This document shows positions 16,616 through 25,112 of a DNA stretch of 64,000 bases, in pieces (positions within the stretch are counted from its first letter, which is position 1; every line of letters begins with the position of its first letter). Source of the stretch: Amycolatopsis orientalis DSM 43388 (GTDB lineage: Bacteria > Actinomycetota > Actinomycetes > Mycobacteriales > Pseudonocardiaceae); the NCBI RefSeq assembly GCF_000411975.1, contig NZ_ASXG01000166.1, positions 1 through 64,000 on the forward strand, in the 5' to 3' direction. The notes under the pieces are model-generated. The model was not told the origin of the DNA. It saw only the letters and a list, made by a program, of their open reading frames with translations, and searched no databases. Position numbers and translations under genes: made by a program.

Positions 16616-19588
16616 CTACCCGCTGCCCCCGTGTGCCGCGTCCGCGTCGAGCACCGCCGTCTGCTTCGCGAGCCCGGACGTGGACCGGGTGCTGTGCTCG
16701 ACGCTCAGTCCTCGCATCGCGACCGGGTAATCGAACCGGTACACCGCGACTGGCTCACGGAGTTTGTCGCCGCGAAGGTACGTCGGCACTTCGACAGCCG
16801 TCGCGTCGGCGAACAGCGGCACGTATGGCCCTCCGGCATCGGCCGAGTAGGAAACCCCGGCCAGCGACTGCGCGTCCGGCCCCGGGGCGAACCGGTAGCG
16901 GACCGGTTGCACGATCCCGTTCGCCAGGGCGGCCGGCGTCCGGCACGGCAGGATGAACGCGTTGGTCCAGTCCAACGTAACCGGCTCGCTGCGGGGAATC
17001 TCGTCCGTCAACGGCACCAGCCGCGGAATCCGGGGTGCGGTGACCGCGACCCAGCCCGACGGGCCGGGCTCCGCGTCCCGTGCGACGACCCGGACCCGTT
17101 GCGCCCCCGGAGCCTGCCAGCGGGGGTCGAAGCGCGCGTCACTCCACTTCCCGCTGTCGTCCGCCTTGGTCTTCACCGCCGACAGCACGGTCCCGTCCGC
17201 TTTCGCGAACTCCACCGTCACCTGTACTTTCCCTTTTCCGGCAAGGGAAACCACGACCGGGGCCGAATCCTTCGACGCGACGTCGGCCGGCAAGTCGTAC
17301 CACCCGGTGGCGAGCGTGCCGGTCCCAGAACGGTAGGAGCTCCACGCCGGATGCGCCGGATCGGTGCCGTACGGGGCTCGCGGCGCGGAGTCCGGCGGGA
17401 ACGCGGTGTTCATCGCGAACCCTTCGGCCGAAGCCGGAGTGGACGGCCGGAGCACGCCGGCGCCGATGTCCGGCTCGACGTCCAGCCAGTCCTCGACGCC
17501 GCAGGCGTTCCCGGCATTCCCGGCACTGGCGGCGAGGCCGAGCGAGGCCAGGTTCGACCGGCCGACGGAGTAGGTGTCCCAGCGCAGCTTCACCGCTTGG
17601 GCCTGCCCGACCACCTCGACCGCCACCGTCGCGGCCGCCACCGCGACGATCACCCAGCCGGACGTCGGCAGCCAGCGCGGCACGCCGGGCCGCCCTTTCG
17701 CGGCCCGCCAAGCGCCGACGGCCACGCCCGCGAGCGCGACCGCCAGCCCGGCCCAGAGAGCCACGTCGGCCAGCCGCACGCCCTTCACCGCGGGGACGGA
17801 ATCGCCCCAGCGCACGTCGTAAGCGGACTGCATCCACCACCGGTTCGGCGAGGACCAGGCCAGCCACGTCGTCGCCGCGACCAGGCCTAGCGCCGCCGCG
17901 CGGGCCCAGACCGACGACAGCGCACCGCGGGCGACCGTGTGCACCAGCATGGCAATTACGACCGTGCCGAATCCGGCCAGCGCACCGAAGTGGTGCGTCC
18001 ACTTCGTCGGCGTGAACGCGAGCACGACGAGGCACAGGACACTGGCGACGACCATCCGGCGGGCGGGCCCGACCGCCAGTCCCGGAGCGCGGCGCCAGAT
18101 CAGCAGCCCGGCCGTCAGCGCCATCGCCAGGAGCATCAGCAGCACCGGCACCCGGCGGTTCAGCGCGCCCTCGACCACCGACGGGTCAAGCAATGTGGTG
18201 TACCGGGCGATTTCGCTCTGCCACGGGAGATCCGGGCCGATCTGCTGGCGGACGGCGGTCGACTCCAGGACGGCGCTCAGCGGCTGGTCGTAGAACGCGG
18301 TCAGCAGTGCGCTGCCCGCGGCGCCGGCGACCACCGCGATCGCACCGAGCACCCGGATGTCGGCACGCCTGCGCGCCAGCCGGACGAGAGGACGCACGGC
18401 GGCGACGAACGGGAGAAATGCCGCGATCCCCAGCGGGTTCGTCGTCGCGGTGGCCCCGGCGACGACCAGCCCGACCGCGACCGGCGCCACCGCACCGGTC
18501 GCCACCGCGCGCTCGACCAGTGCGAACGCCGCCAGCGTGCCGAACACGATCCAGGGCTCCGGCCGCAGTCCGACGTCGAAGGCCAGGTACCAGGCCAGGA
18601 ACAGCGCCGCGGCCGCCCAGCGGGTCCAGCGGCCCCGCCGGTCGACCAGCCGCGGCAGCACGAACCGATCGATCAGGAACCACGACGCCAGCCCCAGCAG
18701 CACCGACGGCAACCGCATCCACACCATGGCCGGCGTTACGCGGCCGAGCAGCGCGTACAGCTCGTAGTACCAGCCCCACGGTGCTTCCGGCGCGTTGAAC
18801 CAGCGGAAGTAATTGCCGGTGAACCCGCTCGCCTCGCGAGCGCGCAGCATGGTCGAGATGTACCCGTCGTCCACTGTGAGCGCACCGACGACGGCCCAGA
18901 CTCCGAGCACCGCGGTCACCGCCAAGTCCGCCGGCCGCGGCACCCACCCGCGCCGAGGAAGCAGCCGGACCCGTCGTGCGACGCGCCGGTCGCGCCGGAT
19001 CAGCAGCACGATCATGCCGACCAGCGCGAGCGCCGACACCACGCCGAGCACGACCTTGAGCACGCTCGGCGTGCTGACCCACCGGGTGTCCGGTTCGACC
19101 TGCGCGGACGCCGCGCCCGGGTGTTCGGTGTACAGGCCGGTGACGTTCGGCCTTGCCGTGGTCCTCGCGGTCCCGACAGTCGTGCCTTGGCCGTCGACGT
19201 GGACGGTCAGCTTGCAATCGCCGCTGACCGGCCGGCGCAGCAGTTCTTTGTCGCCGAGTTTCGCGGTGACCGTGCCGTTGACCGCGCGGATCTCGAGCGC
19301 GCCGCCGAGGGGCTGCGCGCCCAGCTTGTTTCCCGGCGGCGCGGTCGCCAGCACCAGCCCGTCCGGGTCGGCGCAGCGGACGGTCGCGTCCATTCTGGCC
19401 GGGTGGTACGGATACAACGGGAGTGCGGTGTCCTGCGCCCCGTTCCAGCGGTACGTCGTCGTGTCGGTGTTCACCGGCGCCACGGTGAACAGCACCGCGG
19501 TCAGGGCGGCGAGGAGCCCAAGCCCGATGACGAGCCAACGATCGCCGGCTTTCCCGTGCGCGGTGGGGTCGGAATCTGGGGTCGGCAC
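16616..19588 (-). CDS. Emb-family arabinosyltransferase
   Basis: A 990-residue GT-C membrane enzyme using decaprenyl-phosphoryl-arabinose to build arabinan. One helix at residues 20-40 leads into an extracytoplasmic N-terminal domain (VNTDTTTYRWNGAQDTALPLYPYHPA). The catalytic Asp pair is in TVDDGYISTMLRARE (Asp240-Asp241), followed by about a dozen helices. The C-terminal carbohydrate-binding part contains GWYDLPADVASKD and WQAPGAQRVRVVARD. It is somewhat shorter than mycobacterial EmbA/B/C. The GTG at 19588 is preferred because a TAAACT element lies 7 bases upstream and no family sequence extends beyond it. Which of EmbA, B or C it corresponds to cannot be decided. Confidence 0.9.
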   Translation of the reverse strand: MPTPDSDPTAHGKAGDRWLVIGLGLLAALTAVLFTVAPVNTDTTTYRWNGAQDTALPLYPYHPARMDATVRCADPDGLVLATAPPGNKLGAQPLGGALEIRAVNGTVTAKLGDKELLRRPVSGDCKLTVHVDGQGTTVGTARTTARPNVTGLYTEHPGAASAQVEPDTRWVSTPSVLKVVLGVVSALALVGMIVLLIRRDRRVARRVRLLPRRGWVPRPADLAVTAVLGVWAVVGALTVDDGYISTMLRAREASGFTGNYFRWFNAPEAPWGWYYELYALLGRVTPAMVWMRLPSVLLGLASWFLIDRFVLPRLVDRRGRWTRWAAAALFLAWYLAFDVGLRPEPWIVFGTLAAFALVERAVATGAVAPVAVGLVVAGATATTNPLGIAAFLPFVAAVRPLVRLARRRADIRVLGAIAVVAGAAGSALLTAFYDQPLSAVLESTAVRQQIGPDLPWQSEIARYTTLLDPSVVEGALNRRVPVLLMLLAMALTAGLLIWRRAPGLAVGPARRMVVASVLCLVVLAFTPTKWTHHFGALAGFGTVVIAMLVHTVARGALSSVWARAAALGLVAATTWLAWSSPNRWWMQSAYDVRWGDSVPAVKGVRLADVALWAGLAVALAGVAVGAWRAAKGRPGVPRWLPTSGWVIVAVAAATVAVEVVGQAQAVKLRWDTYSVGRSNLASLGLAASAGNAGNACGVEDWLDVEPDIGAGVLRPSTPASAEGFAMNTAFPPDSAPRAPYGTDPAHPAWSSYRSGTGTLATGWYDLPADVASKDSAPVVVSLAGKGKVQVTVEFAKADGTVLSAVKTKADDSGKWSDARFDPRWQAPGAQRVRVVARDAEPGPSGWVAVTAPRIPRLVPLTDEIPRSEPVTLDWTNAFILPCRTPAALANGIVQPVRYRFAPGPDAQSLAGVSYSADAGGPYVPLFADATAVEVPTYLRGDKLREPVAVYRFDYPVAMRGLSVEHSTRSTSGLAKQTAVLDADAAHGGSG

Positions 19589-19595
19589 CGCGCGG

Positions 19596-19601
19596 AGTTT
19601 A
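19596..19601 (-). promoter_or_regulatory. -10-like TAAACT for the emb gene
   Basis: TAAACT on the minus strand is followed by 7 bases and the GTG start at 19588. It decides the choice of this start and suggests a leaderless mRNA. Confidence 0.4.
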
Positions 19602-19974
19602 GTGTTTCCGCGTGTCTCCGCCGTGAAGCGGCCCGCGAGCCGACCGGATCGCCCGGTATGCGAGCCTGGCGGGATCAGCCGCCGAGCGGCAGCCGCGGCG
19701 CTTCCGTCCACTGTGGAACATCGGCCGGTCCGGCGCCGCCGCGGCCTGGTCCGCGCTCTTCTCCCCCGGATACCCTGCAGATCCCCCGCGGCTGCCCGAA
19801 AGTCTCGGCAGGCACCGTCCACGGTGGACATCCGCGCAGCTCCAGCGCGATTTCCGGAAGTCAAACGGGGTCCGCCCGATTTACCCGGTTCCTCCACGGT
19901 GATCTGGAGCACACCTTAAGTCCAGCCTAGGTGTGCTGCGTCACGCGGCCCGCTACCGCTAGCGTCACGCAACC
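19602..19974. promoter_or_regulatory. Divergent intergenic region with two GCGTCACGC sites
   Basis: This stretch between emb and the permease holds no credible gene. It contains TCCACTGTGGA (19706-19716) and the related TCCACGGTGGA (19818-19828), members of a palindrome family seen elsewhere in the window. Near the permease, the near-palindrome GCGTCACGC occurs twice (19938-19946 and 19962-19970) with a 24-base period, about two helical turns. A possible -10, TAGCGT (19960-19965), overlaps the second copy and sits 9 bases from the ATG. Repression of the permease by a regulator bound to the pair is a reasonable guess. Confidence 0.45.
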
Positions 19975-21366
19975 ATGGAATCCACAGTGGTCGCCAAAGA
20001 GGGCGACAACTACACGAAAGCACTGGGCAACCGCCAGGTGCAGATGATCGCGATCGGCGGGGCGATCGGGGTCGGGCTCTTCCTCGGCGCGGGCGGGCGG
20101 CTCCACACGGCGGGACCGTCGCTGGTCCTTTCCTACGCGCTGTGCGGCATCGCGGCCTACTTCGTGATGCGGGCGCTCGGCGAGCTCGTGCTGCACCAGC
20201 CCAGCTCCGGCAGTTTCGTCACCTACGCCCGGAAGTTCATCGGGCCGTGGGCCGGGTTCGTGTCCGGCTGGATGTACTGGCTGAACTGGGCGATGACCGG
20301 GATCGCGGAGATCACCGCGGTCGCGATCTACGTGCACAAGTGGCTGCCGGACGTGCCGCAGTGGATCACCGCGCTGGTCGCGCTCGGCGTGCTGATGGCG
20401 GTCAACCTGCTCAGCGTGAAGCTGTTCGGGGAACTGGAGTTCTGGTTCTCCGTGGTCAAGGTCCTCGCGATCATCGTGTTCCTGGTGACCGCGCTCGGGC
20501 TCGTGTTCACCGGCGCGAACATCGGCGGCACCACCGCCGGCGTGCACAACCTGACCAACCACGGCGGGTTCTTCCCGGCGGGCGTCGGCATCGCGCTGAT
20601 GACGCTGCAGGCGGTCGTGTTCGCCTACTCCGCGATCGAGGTCGTCGGCATCGCGGCCGGCGAGACCAAGGACGCGCGCAAGGTGCTGCCGAAGGCGATC
20701 AACGGCGTCGTGTGGCGGATCGGCGTCTTCTACGTGGGTTCGGTGCTGCTGCTGGCGATGCTGCTGCCGTGGCCGTTCTACAACGGCGGCGAAAGCCCGT
20801 TCGTCACGGTGTTCTCGCGCCTCGGGATCGGCGGCATCGGCGACGTGATGAACGCCGTCGTCCTCACCGCCGCGCTGTCCTCGTGCAACTCGGGGCTGTA
20901 CTCCACCGGCCGCATCCTCCGCGCGCTCGCCGACGAGGGCGAAGCGCCGAAGTTCGTCGGCAAGATGAACTCGCGGCACGTGCCCTACGGCGGGATTCTC
21001 TTCACGTCCGTCGCCTACGTGCTCGGCGTGGTGCTGAACTACATCGTGCCTTCGGAGGCGTTCGACATCGCCACCGCGATCGCCTCGCTCGGCGTGGTCG
21101 CGACCTGGGCGACCCTGGTGTTCTCGCAGATGCGCATGCGCCAGGCGGCGTTGCGCGGCGAACTGGAGCGGCCGAGCTATCGCATGCCCGGCGCGCCGTA
21201 CACCGGCTGGGCCACGCTCGGATTCCTCCTGCTGGTCGTGGTGCTGATGGGATTCTCCGACGGAGCCGAGAAGATCGCGTTCTACTCGATCCCGGCGATC
21301 GTCGTGGTGCTCGCCGTCGGCTGGCGGCTGGTGTCCCGCAAACGGCAGGCGCGCACCGGCGCCTGA
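19975..21366 (+). CDS. APC-family amino acid permease, AnsP (asparagine) type
   Basis: A 463-residue, 12-helix amino acid transporter. GNRQVQMIAIGGAIGVGLFLG is the classic first-helix motif of the bacterial amino acid/GABA permease group, and SGSFVTYARKFIGPWAGFVSGW, VVFAYSAIEVVGIAAGETKDARKVLPKAI and SSCNSGLYSTGRILRALADEG are typical of the AnsP/GabP branch. L-asparagine is the usual substrate of the closest named relatives, but the branch also moves other amino acids. It is followed by a strong terminator. Confidence 0.85.
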   Translation: MESTVVAKEGDNYTKALGNRQVQMIAIGGAIGVGLFLGAGGRLHTAGPSLVLSYALCGIAAYFVMRALGELVLHQPSSGSFVTYARKFIGPWAGFVSGWMYWLNWAMTGIAEITAVAIYVHKWLPDVPQWITALVALGVLMAVNLLSVKLFGELEFWFSVVKVLAIIVFLVTALGLVFTGANIGGTTAGVHNLTNHGGFFPAGVGIALMTLQAVVFAYSAIEVVGIAAGETKDARKVLPKAINGVVWRIGVFYVGSVLLLAMLLPWPFYNGGESPFVTVFSRLGIGGIGDVMNAVVLTAALSSCNSGLYSTGRILRALADEGEAPKFVGKMNSRHVPYGGILFTSVAYVLGVVLNYIVPSEAFDIATAIASLGVVATWATLVFSQMRMRQAALRGELERPSYRMPGAPYTGWATLGFLLLVVVLMGFSDGAEKIAFYSIPAIVVVLAVGWRLVSRKRQARTGA

Positions 21367-21407
21367 GCGGAGCCCGCGTTCTCCCATCCCCGCGAACGCG
21401 GCACCGG

Positions 21408-21454
21408 CCCGGCCGCCTCTCCGGCACTCCCGGGGAGGCGGCCGGGTTTTTCTT
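21408..21454 (+). terminator. Rho-independent terminator of the permease gene
   Basis: CCCGGCCGCCTC (21408-21419) pairs exactly with GAGGCGGCCGGG (21435-21446) and is followed directly by TTTTTCTTTC. This is the only hairpin in the window with a proper T-run. It also separates the permease from the convergent gene that ends at 21455. Confidence 0.9.
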
Positions 21455-21916
21455 TCACCACAACGGGAAGTCGACTCCGTGCTCGGCCTGCGGCCGCGGC
21501 CCGAAGATGCGCCGCTGCGCCTCTTCGATCCGCCGGTCGTTGATCGACGCCTCGCGCCGGCTCATCAGGCCGTTGTCGGCGAACTCCCACAGTTCGTTGC
21601 CGTAGCTGCGCCACCATTGCCCGTCCGCGTCGCGGCTCTCGTATTGGAAGCGGACCGCGATGCGGTTCTCCCGGAAGCCCCACAGTCCTTTGCGCAGCGC
21701 GTAATCCTGCTCGCGTTCCCACTTCGCGGTGAGGAACTCGACGATCGCGGCTCGGCCGACCAGGTGCGTACCGCGGTTGTGCCACACGGAATCCGGCGTG
21801 TACGCGAGCGCCACCTTCTCCGGGTCGCGCGTGTTCCACGCGTCCTCGGCGGCTTGGACTTTCCACAGCGCGGCGGACAGGTCGAACGGCGGGAACGGCG
21901 GCCGCGATTCGGTCAT
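21455..21916 (-). CDS. NTF2-like nuclear transport factor 2 family protein (DUF1348-like)
   Basis: A 153-residue single-domain protein. [32 protein letters not shown] and [33 protein letters not shown] match the cone-shaped NTF2/SnoaL fold of the DUF1348 type. Such proteins bind or convert small hydrophobic molecules, but the reaction here is unknown. It lies 14 bases after a PNPOx-like gene in the same orientation, so the two share a promoter. Confidence 0.8.
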   Translation of the reverse strand: MTESRPPFPPFDLSAALWKVQAAEDAWNTRDPEKVALAYTPDSVWHNRGTHLVGRAAIVEFLTAKWEREQDYALRKGLWGFRENRIAVRFQYESRDADGQWWRSYGNELWEFADNGLMSRREASINDRRIEEAQRRIFGPRPQAEHGVDFPLW

Positions 21917-21930
21917 GGCAGGGGTTCCTT

Positions 21931-22842
21931 TCACTGGATGAGCCGCGGATTGCGCGGATACGGCGAGTGCGTGACCTGCCGCGCCACCGGGCGACCGGAC
22001 ACGACCCGCTGCACTTCGAACCGGACGATCCGGCCGGTGCAGCCATCGTCGCCGGACCGGCCCGCTTCGCCCCATTCGATCGAGGCGGTGCCGGAGATCT
22101 GCAGGATCCGGCCGGTGGCGAAGTCGAAGAAAAGCAGCGCGGCTTCCGGGTTCGCGGCCAGGTTGCCAAGGCTGTTGAAGAGGTTGTTGCCGGGATAATC
22201 GGGCCACCACAAGGCGTTTCCCTCGACCCGGACGAAACCGGGCGCGCCGCCGCGGTGGGACGCGTCCGCGCCGTGGGCGGGGTTGATGGTGCCGAGGAAG
22301 AACGTGTCGGCTTCTCGAATCAGCTCGGTGCATCCCGGGCACAACTCAGCGCGTTCTTGCGACTGGTGCGCCGGCTCGACGTCGGTGGCGAGTACCCGTT
22401 GCTGGATGTACTGCGGGCAGTTGCCGTACGCCTGCTCGACCTCCACGATCAGGTGGTCCTGCGCCGCGGTTTTCAGACTGCCGTTGATCCGGACCCGGCG
22501 GCGGGTGGCGAACTCCACGCTCGTCATGCCGAGCACCTGCCCGGCCGGAAGCCCGTGCAGCGGATCGCCCTCCGGAATCGTGCGGTGGATCGCGAGCGTC
22601 GTCACTGACGCGGATTCCAGAAAACCGGGCGGGCCGACGATCGGCGACGTCCACAGCCGCCCGTCCGCCGAGCGTCCGGTCACGACCAGGAACGTCCGCT
22701 CGGCCAGGAACCCCGCCATTCCCTCGGAAATCCCGGCACGCTCGGCCATCCGGGACAGCCGCGCGGCCTGCCGTTCGACTCCCGCCTCGCGCTGGACCGC
22801 CAGCTCGCCAGCGTGGAACGGCTGCTGGATCGCCAGGTTCAT
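21931..22842 (-). CDS. Pyridoxamine-5-phosphate-oxidase-fold protein (split-barrel flavin-binding)
   Basis: A 303-residue protein larger than classical PNPOx. The N-terminal part includes [28 protein letters not shown], and the C-terminal split-barrel domain includes [28 protein letters not shown] and [23 protein letters not shown], where FMN phosphate contacts are expected. Homologues are often annotated as pyridoxamine-phosphate-oxidase-family proteins and can be flavin or F420 reductases or haem-binding. It faces a divergent CGNR regulator across a repeat-rich operator, so the regulator probably controls this two-gene operon. Confidence 0.82.
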   Translation of the reverse strand: MNLAIQQPFHAGELAVQREAGVERQAARLSRMAERAGISEGMAGFLAERTFLVVTGRSADGRLWTSPIVGPPGFLESASVTTLAIHRTIPEGDPLHGLPAGQVLGMTSVEFATRRRVRINGSLKTAAQDHLIVEVEQAYGNCPQYIQQRVLATDVEPAHQSQERAELCPGCTELIREADTFFLGTINPAHGADASHRGGAPGFVRVEGNALWWPDYPGNNLFNSLGNLAANPEAALLFFDFATGRILQISGTASIEWGEAGRSGDDGCTGRIVRFEVQRVVSGRPVARQVTHSPYPRNPRLIQ

Positions 22843-22856
22843 GACACCCTCCCTTT

Positions 22857-22911
22857 CTCACGGGTAATCCCGTGAGGTTCCGTGAGAAGTTGTAGCAGCC
22901 GGTTCTCACGG
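22857..22911. promoter_or_regulatory. Multiple CTCACGG operator half-sites between the PNPOx-like and CGNR genes
   Basis: CTCACGGG-TAAT-CCCGTGAG (22857-22876) is a perfect 8-bp inverted repeat. CCGTGAGAA (22880-22888) and TTCTCACGG (22903-22911) form a second perfect 9-bp inverted repeat using the same half-site. Four half-sites lie in 55 bases, which strongly suggests a cooperative binding site for a regulator, most likely the adjacent CGNR protein. Confidence 0.7.
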
Positions 22912-22945
22912 ATGCAACCCGTTCCATCCGTGATACGGTCCCGGC

Positions 22946-23509
22946 ATGGGGATGCTGCCGGAGGAGGTCGTGCCGGTCCGCCTGATGGCGACCGTCTGGG
23001 CCGACACGAGCGGGCTCCACGACGACCTCCGCACGCGCGAAGACCTCGACGCGTGGCTCGACGACGTCGGCCTCGAACGCGGCTCGCGGCACTCGTCCAG
23101 CTCCGAACTCGCGCTGGCACGCCGGCTCCGCGACGCCGTCCGCCGCCTCGCCGCGCAGGTCACCGCCGACGACCGGCAGCCCCCGGCCGTCGACCTGGAC
23201 ACCGCCCTCGGCGACCTCAACGAGCTGGTGACCCACTTGCCGGTCCCCCAATTGACCGTTGCGGCCGGAAAACTTCAAGCAACTTCCTCGCGCGGCGCTT
23301 CGCCGATCGTCACCGGGCTCGCCGGCGTGGCCCAGGAATCGATCGCCCTGCTGGGCGGGCCGGACGCCGCGAAGCTGCGCGCCTGTTACGCGCCGGGCTG
23401 CGTGCTCTACTTCATGAAGACGCATCCGCGTCGCGAGTGGTGCTCCGTCGCCTGCGGCAACCGAGCGCGCGCCGCCCGGCACTACGAGAAGATCCGCTCG
23501 GCGCGCTGA
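22946..23509 (+). CDS. CGNR zinc-finger (ABATE domain) regulator
   Basis: A 187-residue protein with an N-terminal ABATE-type domain and a C-terminal CGNR zinc finger. The predicted zinc ligands are Cys147, Cys152, Cys166 and Cys170, the last being the C of the CGNR motif (170-173). These proteins are regarded as transcriptional regulators, often of stress or catabolic genes. The ATG has a TACGGT element 6 bases upstream and no Shine-Dalgarno sequence. Divergent placement next to a set of repeated half-sites supports autoregulation together with control of the PNPOx/NTF2 operon. Confidence 0.88.
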   Translation: MGMLPEEVVPVRLMATVWADTSGLHDDLRTREDLDAWLDDVGLERGSRHSSSSELALARRLRDAVRRLAAQVTADDRQPPAVDLDTALGDLNELVTHLPVPQLTVAAGKLQATSSRGASPIVTGLAGVAQESIALLGGPDAAKLRACYAPGCVLYFMKTHPRREWCSVACGNRARAARHYEKIRSAR

Positions 23510-23513
23510 CGGT

Positions 23514-24074
23514 TCAGCCCAGCAGCACCACCGCCGTTTCCGCCGCGCGCGCGAAGACGTTCTGGGCGACCCGCATTCCGGCCATCACGACCGCACCCTC
23601 GTGCAGCAGCATGATCTGCTCGGCCACCCGGTGCGGATCCGAAACGCCCGCCGATTCGGCCAATTCGGCGAAAACGCCGAGCATCCACCGCTTGCTTTCG
23701 GTCACCACCGCGTACGCCGGATGCGCCGGATCGCTGATCTCCGCGTGCGCGTTGATCATGCTGCAGCCCTTGCCGCCGTACCTTTTCGCCCACTCCGCGG
23801 ACGCGTCGAACGCCGCCACGAGCCGGTCCCGCGGGTCCGCACCGGCCTTTTCCAGCCGCTCGCCCAGAAACTCACGCCAACGTGCGTCGCGGGCGGACAA
23901 ATACTCCACGACCAGCCGGTCCTTGGACCCGAACCGGTCGTAGAGCGTCTTCTTGGTGACGCCCGCCTTCGCCGCGATGACGTCGACGCCGACCGCGTGG
24001 ATCCCGCGCTCGTAGAACAGTTCCGACGCGGCGGCCAGCACCGCTTGCGCCTTCGGGGTCCAGTCGATCGCCAT
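23514..24074 (-). CDS. TetR-family repressor
   Basis: A 186-residue regulator with the TetR helix-turn-helix near the N terminus (ASELFYERGIHAVGVDVIAAKAGVTKKTLYDRFGSK) and a variable ligand-binding domain. It is transcribed away from an EamA exporter gene, and the 36-base spacer contains a palindrome that overlaps both promoters. The simplest model is repression of its own gene and of the exporter until a compound binds. A TACACT element lies 6 bases before its ATG, so its mRNA is probably leaderless. Confidence 0.9.
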   Translation of the reverse strand: MAIDWTPKAQAVLAAASELFYERGIHAVGVDVIAAKAGVTKKTLYDRFGSKDRLVVEYLSARDARWREFLGERLEKAGADPRDRLVAAFDASAEWAKRYGGKGCSMINAHAEISDPAHPAYAVVTESKRWMLGVFAELAESAGVSDPHRVAEQIMLLHEGAVVMAGMRVAQNVFARAAETAVVLLG

Positions 24075-24084
24075 GGCCCCAGTG

Positions 24085-24131
24085 TATACCGATCTGTATA
24101 GTCCGGGGCCATGGGTAAACAGATCGGTATA
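24085..24131. promoter_or_regulatory. Shared TetR operator/promoter, 13-bp inverted repeat
   Basis: TATACCGATCTGT (24085-24097) recurs inverted and without mismatch as ACAGATCGGTATA (24119-24131), inside the first codons of the EamA gene. The first copy is itself within TATAC-CGATCT-GTATA (24085-24100). The -10-like elements for both genes, TATAGT (24097-24102, plus) and TACACT (24081-24086, minus), overlap it, so binding would block both leaderless promoters. Confidence 0.7.
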
Positions 24132-25112
24132 GTCGGGGCGGCGATCCTGTTCGTGGGGTGCTGGTCGTCCGGGTTCATCGGCGCGAAGCTCGGCGCGGCG
24201 GACGCGGCCGTGCCGACCGTGCTGATGTGGCGGTTTCTGCCGCTGGCCCTGCTGCTGGCCCCCTTTCTGCGCTTCGGCACGACGCGCGAGCTGGGCAGGC
24301 ACGTGCTGATCGGCCTGCTGTCCCAGTCGGGCTACCTGCTCACCGTGTACTGGGCGATCGGCGAAGGCGTCAGCACCGGCACGACCGCGCTCATCGACGG
24401 CGTGCAGCCCCTGGTCGCCGCCGCGCTCGCCGGTCCGCTGCTGGGCGTCGCCGCGACCGGACGGCAGTGGGCCGGACTCGCGCTGGGTCTGGTCGGAGTG
24501 GTCCTGGTCAGCTGGTCGGACGCCGCTTCGCACGCCCCGGCCTGGGCGTACCTGATCCCGTTCGCCGGGATGCTCGGTCTCGTCGCCTCTACCGTGCTCG
24601 AACGCCGGGCTCCCGTCCCCGCTCCCCCGATGCGTGCGCTGGCCGTCCATTGCGCCACCTCGGCGGTGGCGACCGGCAGCGCGATCCCGCCCGCGTCCGG
24701 GCATTTCTGGTTCGCCATGACGTGGTTGATCGTGCTGGCGACCTTCGGCGGATACGGGTTGTACTGGCTGCTCGTCGGGCGGATCGGCATGACCGCGGTG
24801 AACAGCCTGATGTTCCTGATCGCGCCGGTCACGTCGGTCTGGGGCACGGTGCTGTTCGGCGAGCCGTTCACCGTGCTGACCGGCGTGGGGCTCGGCCCGG
24901 CGCTGGTCGCGGCCGTCGTCGCCAACGGCCGGGTCAGTTCCCGTAGCGCTGCCGGACCACCTCAGGAGTCTCCAGGTTCTTCCCCGCGGCCATGTTCTGC
25001 GCGAGCCGGAGGTACTGGCCTTCCGCCCACATCAGCGGCCCCGCGCTCCCGGTCGGCCGGCCCAGCCCGAAGCACGCGGCGTCGGCGCGATCCCACACCT
25101 GCTCGGGAATGA
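24111..25112 (+). CDS. EamA/RhaT-family (DMT) exporter
   Basis: A 333-residue drug/metabolite transporter with ten predicted helices in two EamA repeats: GAAILFVGCWSSGFIGAKLG opens the first, and WAYLIPFAGMLGLVASTVLE opens the second. The membrane part ends near residue 278 (LVAAVVANGRV). The last 55 residues are a low-complexity Ser/Pro/Arg tail that exists only because the frame runs on opposite the glucoamylase gene. The true family length would be near 290, so loss of an earlier stop codon is possible. Probable role: efflux of the TetR ligand. Confidence 0.85.
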   Translation: MGKQIGIVGAAILFVGCWSSGFIGAKLGAADAAVPTVLMWRFLPLALLLAPFLRFGTTRELGRHVLIGLLSQSGYLLTVYWAIGEGVSTGTTALIDGVQPLVAAALAGPLLGVAATGRQWAGLALGLVGVVLVSWSDAASHAPAWAYLIPFAGMLGLVASTVLERRAPVPAPPMRALAVHCATSAVATGSAIPPASGHFWFAMTWLIVLATFGGYGLYWLLVGRIGMTAVNSLMFLIAPVTSVWGTVLFGEPFTVLTGVGLGPALVAAVVANGRVSSRSAAGPPQESPGSSPRPCSARAGGTGLPPTSAAPRSRSAGPARSTRRRRDPTPARE

